Below are positions 34,387 through 46,361 of a stretch of DNA of 64,000 bases, piece by piece. The stretch spans positions 12,524,001 through 12,588,000 of the forward strand of contig OX344753.2 in the NCBI GenBank assembly GCA_947034885.2, written 5' to 3'. The notes below the pieces were generated by a model that searched no databases, was not told where the DNA came from, and worked only from the letters and a program-made list of their open reading frames with translations. Positions within the stretch are counted from its first letter, which is position 1. Each line of letters starts with the position of its first letter. Source of the stretch: Thuidium tamariscinum. Lineage: Eukaryota > Streptophyta > Bryopsida > Hypnales > Thuidiaceae. The translations under genes were made by a program, and so were the position numbers.

Positions 34387-36609
34387 TTACAATGATCCTT
34401 GCCCAGCGTCGATGACGTGGGCGTCGTCAGACTTCAAAGACGTTGAAACCGAACGTATCATTGCCAAGTGAGAGTCTTCAGGCCGGGAGTACCATGCTGG
34501 CGGTTTACATCTTGGCAGAGGCGGCAAAGACATCTCCATATTCTCGGGAACCTGAAACCACTGCGACACGAGTCGCATGGATGGTCGATCTTCGGGATTA
34601 GGGTGACAGCACAGAAGACCCAAGTGAAGAAGATTCGTCACCATCTTCTGGTCTTCCACTGCCGCATTAAAAGTGTGCTTCCTTGAGGAGTTTAAATCAA
34701 CCATTTCCTCAGAAATCAACAAACCTGATGCCTCTTGCATCTCGATTCCACCGTATGGATCTGCATCCGGAGGTGGAATTCTCCCAAGCTTTGGATCCAC
34801 CAACCGAAGAATGTCACCAGTTTCGAGTGCTTGCCATATCCTGTCCACTAATGCGCCATCTCCTGACTCAGTGTCGCTCTCATCAAGCGCCCGCATTCCG
34901 CACATCACTTCGAGCATCAGGACGCCGAAGCTGTACACATCCGATTCCTTGGTGGCTTTCCCTGTGACTGGCATCTCCGGGGCCATGTAGCCCGGAGTTC
35001 CTGCCATCCTGGTCGTCTTCTCCATCTTTTGGTGGTCAATGAGTCGGGCAAGTCCAAAATCTCCCAAGTGCGCATTCAAGTCTTCATCCAGCAAGACGTT
35101 GCTGGACTTGATGTCGCGATGCAGCACGCATTGCTTGCATTCCTCGTGCAAGTATGCTAGAGCTGCGGCGACCCCACTGAGAATGGAGTGGCGCCGCGTG
35201 AGAGGAAGAGACTCCGCCAAGTGCAAATGTAATGGCCCAGCCTTTGCATTTCGTTCAGGAAATTGGAAGAGCCACTCATCCAAGCCGCCGTTGCACATGA
35301 AGTCATACACAAGCATCAGCTCCTCCTCGTGACACCATCCTCGCAGTTGCACCAAATTCCTGTGCCGAATCTGGCTGAGGCTGGCGGCTTCTGCTTGGAA
35401 ACCCTCCTCGCCGAACTTGTTCTCATGTCGCATCCGTTTCACTGCTACCAGGGCACCGGAGGGGAGAACCCCTTTGTACACAGCTCCAAATCCCCCGCTT
35501 CCAAGCAATTCACTTTTGCTGAAGTTGTTGGTCGCCTTGCTGAGCTCTTTGAACGTGAATACGCGCGGCACAAGGTTCTGGTCCACGGGCTTAAACTTGG
35601 TACCTTGTTTGGTGTGAGATGCTCTCCTCCGCCGCTTTGCAATTATCACTATCCCTGCAAGCATGAGCACTGCACCAACTCCAACGCAGACCCCAACAAT
35701 GATAAGTACCTTTCTTTCATTTGAGGAGTTTAGCGCTTTAGGCAGTCCATAGGTCGCAAACTCCCAAGCTCGAATCTGGTGAACTTCTTTAAATGCTCCG
35801 ATACTTGCGCTGAAGCCAACGTACATGTATTCATCGAAGCGGTCTGTTAAGTTTAGAGAATCTACGATGATGACAGGGCCAGACGGTTTCGAAACGCTAT
35901 TATCGTAGTTGTCGGAAATCATGCTGCCAGGACTAATATACACTTCAAGCTTCTGGGAAGGACCATCATAATCGATCCACGCAGTCAAGGAGCCACCGTT
36001 AACAAGATTTATGCAACCGACTGGCCCGTCGTCCTCGCAAACTGGGGACGCTATTGTCGAGTTCAAGCTGTCAACATCAACCCCGATATGGTTGTCGCTA
36101 GTGTCATTGAACTCAGGGTTTGGAAAGGTGTCGAACTCTACGGCAAAAAATTGAGGATTAATGCTACCCTGTGTCGTGAGGCATAAAGATCCTCCCGCCA
36201 ACCCTACTTCCTCCTTCTCTCCACTGGTGGTGTTCCTACTGAATGTAAAAGCAAATCCATCTCCATAGCCCTGGTCGGAAGTGTCACCTGTGATGGAGAA
36301 TGTGAAACTGGTGTTAAAAGAAGCCACTGCACGAGATGCGGCATCCTTCATCCTTACCCTGTCCTTGTAGTACAACTTCCCGCAACTGGAGTCTGAATTA
36401 TTCAGCGAGTATGCCCCCGAGTTCAAAAGAAATGAACTTCCGTATCCATAGTATTGAACGTCTCTCACAATTAAGAAATCGTCTTGAGATTTGAAGCCTG
36501 AGCGGTAGCTGAAACTGGTGTTTTGAGCTTCCACGAGTATGTAGCTACCCTGGATGATGTACACTGTTAGGACCAGGAGAACAGTTCTCAGGTGATCATA
36601 CAACCCCAT
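34387..36609 (-). CDS. L-type lectin receptor-like kinase (LecRLK-1)
   Basis: 740 residues in a single intronless frame, as usual for the family. A signal peptide covers about 1-28 and the legume-lectin domain about 30-288, with the metal-site motif FFAVEFDT (D160), DNHIGVD and GDGFAF. A transmembrane helix (301-324, VLIIVGVCVGVGAVLMLAGI) is followed by KRRRR, and the Ser/Thr kinase covers about 363-690: glycine loop GSGGFG (370-375), Lys391 (VAVK), catalytic Asp499 (HRD), Asp517 (DFG) and APE 544-546. The tail (700-740) is Ser-rich. Such plasma-membrane receptors sense extracellular ligands in immunity and development. All kinase residues are intact, so an active receptor is likely. The start is the first in-frame ATG, directly before the hydrophobic segment. 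It is a paralogue of 56334-58448. Confidence 0.95.
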   Translation of the reverse strand: MGLYDHLRTVLLVLTVYIIQGSYILVEAQNTSFSYRSGFKSQDDFLIVRDVQYYGYGSSFLLNSGAYSLNNSDSSCGKLYYKDRVRMKDAASRAVASFNTSFTFSITGDTSDQGYGDGFAFTFSRNTTSGEKEEVGLAGGSLCLTTQGSINPQFFAVEFDTFPNPEFNDTSDNHIGVDVDSLNSTIASPVCEDDGPVGCINLVNGGSLTAWIDYDGPSQKLEVYISPGSMISDNYDNSVSKPSGPVIIVDSLNLTDRFDEYMYVGFSASIGAFKEVHQIRAWEFATYGLPKALNSSNERKVLIIVGVCVGVGAVLMLAGIVIIAKRRRRASHTKQGTKFKPVDQNLVPRVFTFKELSKATNNFSKSELLGSGGFGAVYKGVLPSGALVAVKRMRHENKFGEEGFQAEAASLSQIRHRNLVQLRGWCHEEELMLVYDFMCNGGLDEWLFQFPERNAKAGPLHLHLAESLPLTRRHSILSGVAAALAYLHEECKQCVLHRDIKSSNVLLDEDLNAHLGDFGLARLIDHQKMEKTTRMAGTPGYMAPEMPVTGKATKESDVYSFGVLMLEVMCGMRALDESDTESGDGALVDRIWQALETGDILRLVDPKLGRIPPPDADPYGGIEMQEASGLLISEEMVDLNSSRKHTFNAAVEDQKMVTNLLHLGLLCCHPNPEDRPSMRLVSQWFQVPENMEMSLPPLPRCKPPAWYSRPEDSHLAMIRSVSTSLKSDDAHVIDAGQGSL

Positions 36610-37824
36610 CGTCCTCGATCGATCGAATCTGATGAGTGGCGCTCGAGGAAATTTCTTGCCTACTCGCGATTGTACAAGCTTTCTATCTCCTGGTGGAAAT
36701 CAAGCTGAAGAACAAATCGTACGTGACCCACACAAATTAATTGGACCTACACACGGTAGTGAATTAACTAAACTCTCTGGAGTCTGGATCATGTATCTGG
36801 GGCTAGCTAGCTGTATTCAATCGCTCCGGCTCAGCACAGATTGACAGAGCCTGGCTATGGATCCTCGATGCAACACAAGACAGGAATACTGCAGAAAGCA
36901 GCGCGCATCCAATGGATGTCTGGAGCTCCAATGAGCCAACCAGCCAACCCGGCTATCGGATCAGACTCAGGCACCCAGCTAGCTCTCGATCGAGTGAACT
37001 ACAGGACACCGATCGATCGGGGAGAACAATGAGTTTGAAGTTTACGGTGCTCGGGGAACCATGCAGTATTCATGCGTATTCATGGCTTTATGGGATGCAA
37101 TTAATTAATTAATTGCTTCCAATCAACAGATCGACCCATGCATGCACACCAGCTTGATACAGTTAATTATGATACCATTATTTAATGCCATCGATCAAGG
37201 CTCGATCGATCTCTTCTAGCTAGAGCAAGGAATTCGAAGCTGACACGTACCGACTACTACATATACGGCATGGAGGTCAATCCTGATCGCAGGAGGCTAG
37301 CTAGGCACAGAGGGAGCTCATCAGTAGTATCAATCAGCCCCCGGCCTCTCACGGAGAAAAAGAAAACCTGTCCAGACGAAACTGTTGCACTTGTAGCTAC
37401 GTCCTGCATCAACTAATCTCGATCACGCATCCCCTGAGTGCTCGCTCGATGTGAGAGCTAGCCTCTACGCAATCCAACTCTGTCAACCAATTAATCAGGG
37501 GACTCGGTCTGGCTGCATCCTCAGTACTAATCAATTAACCCCAGCCAACCCCGCCTTTGTAATGTTTTAGGGGCCGCGAATCCGGCCAGGAAATATGTAC
37601 TCGTCGGAGTACTGTACGTGGTTCAATCAGGACTGTTTTTCTAATTAAGGCGTGAGCTAGCTAGCTGTTTGCATGTGCAGACTTCTCCTTGTTAGCACAG
37701 ACTGAATCGAAGCGCGCGCTCCCTTAATTGTCAATGGGAAGGCTTCCAATTCGTGGATTTCGCGCCCGCAAAGCACCAGCCCAGGACTTGCCTCGTTGAA
37801 TTCGAGGAAATTGAACGAGTCAGA
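36610..37824 (-). promoter_or_regulatory. LecRLK-1 upstream region (promoter)
   Basis: About 1.2 kb rich in GATCGATC, CTAGCTAG and TTAATTAATTAA palindromes, in contrast with the AT-rich spacer around it. It is conserved in 58459-59677, and part of it (36955-37467) recurs a third time at 39228-39756. This conservation and its position suggest promoter function. No TATA box was assigned. Confidence 0.5.
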
Positions 37825-38005
37825 CTAATGATCGATGCTGCCAAGCCTGGAGTGGTTTTCTCCAGCGAGTCAGCGACGCGACTTGCGCGTCCCAACGAAG
37901 ACAGATATGGGATAAATATGGAATACAAAGACGTCAGTCTGTACGCACGCAAGTGAAATCTCTTTGTTGGGCACGGGAAAAAACACAATCGATCAGTTTC
38001 CGACT

Positions 38006-39208
38006 TGTCGCCACACTGATTGTCAAGCAATTCAAAGCCTGATTGCCTGAGTGGGCACATTTACCAGTTAGTTACCACTATTGTTTAGCATTTTTCACAG
38101 TGAGTCACGCGGCCCTATTTTTACAACAATTGTGAGAAGAAGAATGTTTAGAATCCAAGGTTCGGATGAAATGATGAATGACTTGAGGAAAGTCACTCAT
38201 TGGACATTTTTAGTCCTGGCTCAATGCACTCTCTTTCTTTGGTAAATTCTAAAAGGCTACAATTCAAATCAAGAAGAAGCCAAGCGGGGGCTGCAAGTTG
38301 CTCAAATACACTAGTACGCAATGACCCACGAATTAACCCCTAAACGTCCAGCATAAATTCTGAAAGGGTACTAGAAATAGTCACTTAAGTTGATCCTACC
38401 TATTCAAAAATTAGATCCAAGAGACATGCCTAGGTATGCAACTCTTGTATTATATGCAAAGGTCATGGACATGAAAATGGCTTAGGGAATGGCTTTTCAT
38501 ACCAAAAATAAAGTGAAGCCCAAATTTTTTTTTAAATTATATGTAAAAAATATTGCATTACATTTATTTTAGAAAAAAACTAACAATATGTATGAAGAAT
38601 TGAAACACCCATAGACAGTTTTTTTAAAATCTATACAAGAAGTCCTCTTGAATTAAAATTGCATTTTTATTACAAAAACTCCCAAAGTTGCATAGCTTAA
38701 CTCATGATACATGTCTTAAAAAAATTCATATATTTAGGTATTAATACTATTATTGTCCTCAAAGAATATTCATTTCATTACATTTTCAGATTCCTTGTTG
38801 AAAGGGCTATAAGAATACTAGATTCAAATGCATTAAAAGTGATTATAATCAAGGCCACATAATATGGGAGTTGCATACCAACGGAGACATGCTTTATCCT
38901 CGATCAAATCCCATATTATGTGGTCTTGATTATAATCATTGTAATGCATTTGAATCTATTCTCATAGTATATTATTTGCTTAAATGTAAAAAATTCTTAT
39001 TAATTGCCCTTCAAGGAATGCAACTACTCAATCATTCACCCTTGGATTCTAAACATTCTTCTTCTCACAGTTGTTGTAGTAAAAATAGGGCCGCGTGACT
39101 CACTGTGAAAAATGCTAAACAGTAGTGGTAACTAACTGGTAAATGGGCCCAGTCTGTCCACTCAGGCAATCAGGCTTTGAATTGCTTGACAATCAATCAG
39201 TGTGGCGA
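38006..39208. mobile_element. Long-arm foldback (Mutator-like) element A
   Basis: The left arm starts TCGCCACACTGATTGTCAAG and the right arm ends CTTGACAATCAATCAGTGTG-GCGA. The arms stay complementary through GTTAGTTACCACTA, CAGTGAGTCACGCGGCCCTA and AGAATGTTTAGAATCCAAGG up to a centre near 38885. The left arm is about 550 bp longer, so it probably holds a later insertion; a TTAACCCCTAAACGTCC terminus-like sequence lies at about 38336. No transposase. The same family is at 59679-60358. Confidence 0.65.
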
Positions 39209-39227
39209 GTGCAGCAAACGGGGTTCT

Positions 39228-39756
39228 TTGGATCGGACTCAGCTTGCTCTCGATCGAGTGAACTAGAGCTTGCAGGACACTGATCGATCGAACGATCAGG
39301 GAGAAGTGAAGAACAATGAGTTTGAAGTTGACGGTGCTCGGGTAACCATGCAGTACGTATTTATGACTTTGTGGGATGCAATTAATTTATTAGTGGCTAC
39401 CAATCAACAGATCGAGAGATGCACACTAGGTAGATACAGTGAATCATAATGGTCCCATTAATATATGTATTCGGTCAACTGAAGGCTCGATCGATCTGTT
39501 CGAAGCGGAGACGTACCTACTACTGTACGGAGGTCAATCCCGACAAGCAGCGTTAACGTTCGCAGGAGGCTGGGTAGGCACAGAGCTTCAAAGGGAACCC
39601 ACCAGTAGTATCGATCAGCCCCCAGCCTCTCATGAGACAGAGAGAGAAAGAAGACCTGTCCGGACGAAACCAGCTGTTGCATTTGGAGCTACGCACTGCA
39701 TCAACTAATTAGCCTCGATCATGCAACCTGAATGCTCGCTCGATGTGAGAGCTAGC
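39228..39756 (-). repeat. Third, orphan copy of the LecRLK promoter region
   Basis: Matches 36955-37467 and 58800-59318 along its length (for example TCTCGATCGAGTGAACTA, ACAATGAGTTTGAAG, GCTCGCTCGATGTGAGAGCT), with more differences. Where the kinase gene should lie, to its left, there is the foldback element instead. Confidence 0.8.
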
Positions 39757-39956
39757 CTTAAAAAAATTAATTTGAAAAATTCTCAAATTTTAGGTGATGT
39801 CAATGTTGACAATCCCGAAAAATTTATGTCAACAAAAATAGCCACTATAACATCAATGTTAACATAAAAACATTGGACTATCAACATTGGACATCACCTA
39901 AAATCCGTCACAAAAAATTAGAGTTCATCACTAAAGATAGGGATTTCTTATAGTGT
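39757..39956. mobile_element. Diverged CACTA-type foldback MITE
   Basis: Arms AGGTGATGTCAATGTTGA and TCAACATTGGACATCACCT pair, and the right part (AAAATCCGTC...AATTAGAG...TTTCTTATAGTG) resembles the right part of the perfect hairpin at 61935-62151. The left terminus could not be fixed. Confidence 0.5.
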
Positions 39957-41567
39957 TGTGGTGCTCCAAATTTCAACATTCACCCATATATTAGATAGAA
40001 AATATCATATTAGCACTTACATAATACATATATATCATCCTATTTTCATCTATTCTGTGGCAATTTCATCCAATAGTTTTAAGAAATTTGAAATTTATTC
40101 GCGATTTCATCCAAAATTTTACTATTTATTTTCTATAGGCGTGGTACCAAGCAAAAAAATTTGGTGTAATTTTGCTCCAAATCGCTAGAAAAAACACACA
40201 CTAGTAGTTTGGTATAGCAACAATGTGTAGGGTATTAACAATTTTTTGTATAGCGACAGTTTTAGGAAACTTAGGAATATTTATCTAATGGAATGTTTTT
40301 TTAGATTTCTAATTTGTTTTTGTTTTTGTTTAGAGTAGCTTGCTATCCCTTGTATAGGTTCTTGTGTAGGGTAGTTCACCTTGGTTCCATTCTACTTGTA
40401 TTTCACTATATTCTAGTTGATTTTGAATCTTTTGGGCTTTGAACACCACTTGGTTTATTGACTGCAATGTACTTAGCAGTCTGGCAGAGATTTGATATTC
40501 ACTTTTCAATTAATCGAACTAGAGTTTCCTATCGTAGGAGTTACTAGATACCTTTGGCATCATCTATCTATAATACTGAAACCATTGTGACTTGTAGAAA
40601 TTTTTGTACACTACTTGTATGTGCTTAGAAAGTTCTATTCTCACTTATGGTTGTTGAATTAATGTAGGGTTGCCATTACAGGAAGGAAGGAACTCATATA
40701 TTGCTTGTGAGATGTTGTTATGTAAATTGGCTAAGGTGTAATTTCTTCCATAATTTCTCCCAAAATTGCTATGTTGCCAAAAAACACAATTTGGTCCTTT
40801 AGGGGTTTATTGTCAAAACTGGGTATGTGGTGCCTTGAGTATTTAAGGATTAAATTAAAAATTAAAAAAATTAAACAACTAGAAATAGAGTTTAGAGACA
40901 ACAACAAATACTCTACATTATTAGAACAACATGAACTCATTAAGAGATGATACCCTGCATTATCATTGAATGAAGCACTATTAGCTTTGGTAAAAAATGA
41001 GCAAATTGTGTCAAGGTCACTTTACTAGAAAATTTCTATAATCTAGGGACTATTCTCTAAGAACCTTGGAAACTTCAAACCCTCATATATTCCTCAAAAA
41101 TCACTCAAATCAATTGATTTTTGAAGCATTGGGTTTGTATGGAGCTCCTTTACAAGTTCTACAACTATGGGTGCCCAATTAGAACTCGAAATTTTATCAT
41201 TCCACCCATAATTGCCTCTACAAGGAAGGAAATTGCAAAATTTGAAGAGAAAACACCTTCAACTTCTCAAGTTCTCTCCATCTCTTCTAATCACTCCATA
41301 AATCTTACAATTTGCTTGTAAAGAGTTGAGAATACCTCCAATTACAAGCCACGCTCAATTAATTACTTCAGTCTCTACTCCAACCCATTACTTCATCACA
41401 ATGTTGAAGAAGAGGTATTCATGTCAAGTGAGAAAACTATGAATCTACACACAAAGTTAAGCGATTCTCACTCCACGAAGAGAGAATCCAAGAGTGCAAG
41501 TACGAGGGAAAAAGAAAACTTTACTAAATGACAACCACCATCTCCAAGCAAGCTCCAAAAACTACTA
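39957..41567. other. Spacer with dispersed repeat copy 3
   Basis: 39957-40120 is the third copy of the AT-rich dispersed repeat. The rest has no gene that I recognise. 40691-40752 is the apparent template for the junction at 46320-46361. Confidence 0.45.
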
Positions 41568-43915
41568 CACTACAAGAAATTGGAGGTATAAATGACTGTC
41601 TGTAAAACAATCATTTCGGACTACAATGATAGAACAATGACTTTGAATCCTTGAAGTCATAGTGGAAAAGTCATTATTTTAATGACTGCAATTCTATTAT
41701 CACCCTCCATTTTTGGCCTTGGATGAAAAAAGATGACAAAGTCTATATAGTAGATGAGGTGGACAAATAATTTTTTTGAAAAGTTTAGGTAGTTGCTTAT
41801 TTTTTAAGAAAGTTTTGCAAACATGGACATCCACATTAGCCTATGAAGCAATCATTTTGTAGTTGTGATCCAATCAAAGCAATACTGACGTGGACATCCA
41901 CATCAGAGTCATATAGAAGTCATTTTAAAGTCATTTTGTAGTTGTGATACAATCAAAATACTACTAATGTAAACATCCATGTCAGAGTCATATAAAAGTC
42001 ATTTTAAAGTCATTATGTAGTCGTGATACAATCAAAACATTGCTGACGTGAACATTCACATCAGAGTCATGCATAAGTCATTTTAAAGTTATCATGTAGT
42101 CATTCATAAGCATGTTCATAAGTTAGGATGGAGTAGGTCATTTCATAGTTACATATGAGTACATTCAAAGTTCTATAGTACTATACCATACACAATAAGC
42201 CATATATAATATATCATATATGATACATAGTACATCACATCCAATACACCATTTATAATATGCCATATAAAATATTTTATACATCATACATTACATTTGG
42301 CACATGTGTAATATGGCTTCCAACACCTCTTAGTATGAGAATATAAAGGGATGAAATGACAAGACCTTTATACTAAAGGTATAGAAGGAGGCAAGGCAAA
42401 GCATGTGGGATATATAAAATGCAGGAATTATGTTACATGTAAAATTTTAGACCTAATTTGCACATAGCAAATCAATTTTTTTCAAAAAACTTTGAATTAA
42501 CTAAAGTTAGGAAATCAATTCTACTTTCATTTCTAAAAATCTGTTTTAGATTTTCAGCCTTAAATCAAAAGTTATAAATATATTTGCACCATAATCAATT
42601 TGGGACCTTATAGTCATTTTTGACTTTGCAATCATTTTCAACCTTGCAATCGTTTTAGAGTCGCATTGTAGTAAAATACAATAATATTGTAGAAATTCAA
42701 GAACAAGTGAACAACCATTAGGAAAATCTTCAGCCTTTGAAGGAGTCGTGAAGAAAAACAAGGGAACCAAGCCAAAAAAGCTATAAAAAAATCTATAAAA
42801 AAATAAAATCTATTTTTTAGGCTAGTGAATGGGAGTGCTTGAAATTGTAGGATTGAAAAATTAGTAATAATGAATTTATTTTATAATATTAAAAAAAAAA
42901 CTTAAAACTTCATATTATAAAATTAAAAAATTATAGAAATTCAGATTTGATGAAGGATCAATGCTAACACATCAGCATGATATTTTCAAGATTATAAGCT
43001 TTTAAATTTTTAAATTTTAAATTTATTATTAGTAGTATTGAAATAGTATTGTACATATTAGCTTAGTGCCCTACTTGTTTTTAGTGCAAAACATTGTACT
43101 ATGGTTTGATGAAGACTTTGTAGTCATTTTAAAATCATAAAGTAGTAATGTGTAGTCAAATTTTAGTAATTCAAAATTGACTACTATCCATGTCAACTTA
43201 GTGCCCTAACCTTTTTTAGTGCAAAAAATTACACCCTAGCCAATTTGGGACTTTGTAGTCATTTTAAAGTCACATATTAGTAAAACACAGTCATTGATTA
43301 GTAATTAAAAATGATTACCATCCATGTTAGCTTGGTGTCCTAACCTTTTTTTAGTGCAAAAAATGACACTCTAGCCTATTTGGTACTTTGCAGTCATTTT
43401 AAAATCGCATACTAGTTAAATATAGTCATTGATTAGTAATTAAAAAATGATTTCTATCGACATCAGCTTGGTACTTTAACCTTTTTTAGTATAAGAAATT
43501 ACACCTTAGCCAATTTGGGACTTTGCAGTCATTTTAAAGTTGCATACTAGCAAAACACAGTAATTAAAAAATGATTGCCATCCACGTCAACTTGGTGCCT
43601 TGCCCGTCTTCAATGCAAAAAATTGCACCATGGACTATTTGAAACCTTCTAGTCATCTCAAAGTCATTTAATAGTAATAAATAGTCATATTTTATGACAA
43701 GCAATTAGTCAATAGCATTTTAAATGAATTTCTACTAATGAATATCTAGTTTCATCCTTTCTCCATCCTTGAGTCATAAGCATGACTACAGAATGACTTT
43801 AAAATTGTGAAGAGGGTAGAGTTGGTGCAATTATAGAAGCAACAGTCATTGTTTAGTGAAACCGGACATGTAGTCATTTTTGCACATTCATTTATACCTC
43901 CAATTTCTTGTAGTG
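41568..43915. mobile_element. Non-autonomous CACTA (EnSpm) element, 2,348 bp
   Basis: Ends CACTACAAGAAATTGGAGGT and its exact inverse. The terminal repeat is 28 bp and perfect (to TATAAATGA), with a 3-bp target duplication CTA on both sides (41565-41567 and 43916-43918). Many copies of AGTCATTTTAAAGTCAT-like motifs lie near both ends, as is typical of CACTA subterminal transposase-binding arrays. No transposase frame is present. Confidence 0.92.
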
Positions 43916-45621
43916 CTATTCAATGTAGAATGACCTCAATGTCACTTTACGTGACAAATTGGTAGGTGTTATCTCTTTGCAATGAAATCTATTTCATTTC
44001 TTAAAACAAAACAAAACAAAAAAAATTGATCATCTATATAAGATAGATACATCCATTTCCACCCTTGTACCAAATTCTATCCTCATCTATCAATGGAGTA
44101 TGGATTTAAAAAAGAAAATGTGCATTGTTGGAATACAAAGGAGAAATTCTTAAAGTAGCAAGAATGAATACTTTTATTTTATAGTTCAATCTACATGTCT
44201 TTAGGCTAACGTTGACCAGTATATTAATTTTGCTTTAGTTCTAAAAATGTCAATTTGGAAGTTACTAACAAAGAGTTAGTGAAGCGATTGATGTCAAGAG
44301 CTCCATTCAAGGTGATTAATATGATATAATCAATGAGTTGTGCTAATGGCAAAAAGGTTATTGTACATAACCTAGTTGTACTTTTTTCAATCACAACCTT
44401 TGATCTTCATGATCAAAAGATGTAGGAAGTAAGTTGAAAAGAAAGACGGTTATGAACTCGTCACAACTTGTAATGATAGTGATGACCATTTGCCAATGGG
44501 GCAATGCCATGTTAGTGTTGAAAAAGTCAACAACCAATTATAAAGTTGTTGTGGACTTGCAAATTACTCCTTTCCCTCACCAATAGAAGACAAATAATAA
44601 CACATACTAGTAAGTCATTGTGACTTTGTGAATAGGGCAATAATCAACCGTAGAATGTTTGAGCTGGGGTTTGAACATCCATTTTGTTGCTAATAAGTGG
44701 GCAAACAACGTGGCTATAATTTGGTCAAAATAGAAGATTGTCATCTAATATCTTTGGTGAGTGTTTCTTAAGTGTCTATGCAATACATTCACTTTGATGG
44801 TGGAAAGACCCAAATTGAAGAACTTGAAAATAGTTTAGTAAGAAAGATGCCAAATCCATGGGTAATAAAAGATGAATTTTTAGTATGTTGGGCAATTCCT
44901 ACCAACTTGCTCTTCATTTGTATTTTTGTCATTAAAATCAATATTTTTGAATTTTTGTCCAACTAATGAAATGAAGCTTACTAATTTAGTTTCGACTTTA
45001 ATTATTGTCATTTCTTGAAATTGGTCATTAAAAAAGGTTGTTTATTCAAGTATTGTATTCGATGAATGAGAAGTTAGTTAGACTAAACAACACTTGCAAG
45101 CTCTTTGTTTTTCATCCAAAATATGGACTTTGGAGCGCTTATGTTCAAAAACCTTTCATATAAAAAAAAGGAGAATTTCAATTTATTAGCACACATGTAT
45201 AATGAGTTTGAAAAAGTTATGACAATGATGACTTTTGCTATTGTGAGCCACCTTCCAAGCTCTTCATATTTTGCCATATTGCCTCGTTAGGAATGGAAAA
45301 TGGCACTTGAAGAATATGGAGTGACCAATGGTGGTTGCATTGGGGCGTGTATTTTAGTGGCCTCGTCGGCATGAAATTGGCGTGCTTGTTCACAGTTGCA
45401 TAACATTCAGTAGTAAGGCTGGCATTGTCTTGACTCTACAGTGATGGTGTGGAATATGCTACACCCAGCATTGTTCATAAGTAACTAATTGGTTGGGAGT
45501 GGAATATGCCACACCATCACTGTAGAGGCATGGCATGCTACTAATTGTTATGTGCATTGGAGGGATTTGAAGCTGCTCAGTCTCATAACTAATACCGTGT
45601 TTTTTTTAGTATTTTTTTTAT

Positions 45622-46013
45622 ATACAAATGAAACGGAATTTCATTGCAAGGAACTTAAACCGTGTTTGAGGCATCATGCGCAGAACACCAGTACCTGACA
45701 GAGGAGTGCCAGATTAGAAGTTGGAAAATTGCACCAGTGGTCTGTTTGTCTGGGGTGGGTAGTTGTCTGTCCTCTCCGCCAGGGCCGCTGCTCGCGGCTG
45801 GTGGCTTTGCCTGTACTTTTTTTTTGGCAATGAAATTCCGTTTCGTTTGTGCACGCCACACCCAAAAAAAATGCACCTCTTGAACTTATTACAAGGTTGG
45901 ATCTCGTTACGGTGTCTTGTCACTCTTGTGTTGTGCCATGCATCAGGACACTTGTGGCTGGTGTTCTGTAAGCTTATTTGACCTCTGGCAATGAAATTCC
46001 GTTTCATTTGTAT
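45622..46013. mobile_element. Small TIR element (also at 48491-48882)
   Basis: Ends ACAAATGAAACGGAATTTCA and the exact inverse; a third, inverted, copy of the same end lies inside at 45827-45850. There is no coding frame I recognise. It separates stretches that read like LRR-receptor remnants. Confidence 0.5.
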
Positions 46014-46319
46014 TTAAGAAAAAGAAAGTTGGATCTCGTTTGGTATCTCGATCAACAGATTGACTGGTTGCACTCCACCTGCATTAAGATTGCTGACAAA
46101 TCTCACCAAACTCAGCGTTACGATGCATTGGTTCCCTGGAGGAATACCGACAGATCTGAGCTTGGAAACTAATCTTGACTCTTGAGCACCTCAACACTCT
46201 GTGACTCGCACCGACCTACGTGGCTACCTTACTGGCAACTTTCAACTTGACCAAGCTGTAAGAGCTTGACCTGTCCGCCAATGAATTGAGGAGGTACTGT
46301 TCCTGACGATTTGGGTGGG
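46014..46319 (+). pseudogene. LRR receptor fragment (in duplication unit 1)
   Basis: Reads with frameshifts as leucine-rich repeat sequence (SINRLTG...PPALRLLTNLTKLS...GGIPTDLSLETNL). It is the beginning of the longer fragment at 48883-50066 and is cut off by the duplication junction. Confidence 0.5.
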
Positions 46320-46361
46320 AACTCATATATTGCTTGTGAGATGTTGTTAGCCAATTTATGG
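46320..46361 (+). other. 42-bp templated junction between the tandem copies
   Basis: The first 30 bases (AACTCATATATTGCTTGTGA...) equal 40691-40720. The rest (GCCAATTTATGG) reads as the inverse of sequence next to it (about 40723-40750) and runs into AAGAAATTACACCTTAGCC, which is shared by that inverse and by the start of the duplicated unit. Confidence 0.75.

Larger units (their letters stand above)
27801..37824. repeat. Segmental duplication, copy A
   Basis: Runs from the last HD2 intron through the lectin receptor kinase to the end of its promoter, in the same order and orientation as 51237-59677. The left boundary is AATATTATCAACAACACC and the right boundary GAACGAGTCAGA. Copy A carries insertions that are absent from copy B at 29827-30467, 30737-31942 and 32366-33329. 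Confidence 0.9.
43493..46319 (+). repeat. Tandem duplication unit 1 (2,827 bp)
   Basis: Repeated at 46362-49188 with a constant offset of 2,869. Every open frame compared between the copies is identical and I saw no differences when reading. It includes the right 423 bp of the CACTA element, an AT-rich spacer, an inverted-repeat element (45622-46013) and the start of an LRR pseudogene. Confidence 0.93.

Noticed and set aside
34673..35724. Plus-strand frames within LecRLK-1 (and 56533-57692 in LecRLK-2)
   Set aside because: Antisense shadows of the kinase coding sequence.
39439..39708. 89-codon frame in the orphan promoter copy
   Set aside because: Not kept in the two other copies of this region; chance frame in GC-richer DNA.
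44772..45290. Paired identical small frames in both tandem units (also 47641-48159) as conserved genes
   Set aside because: Identity comes from the recent DNA duplication, not selection; no domains.
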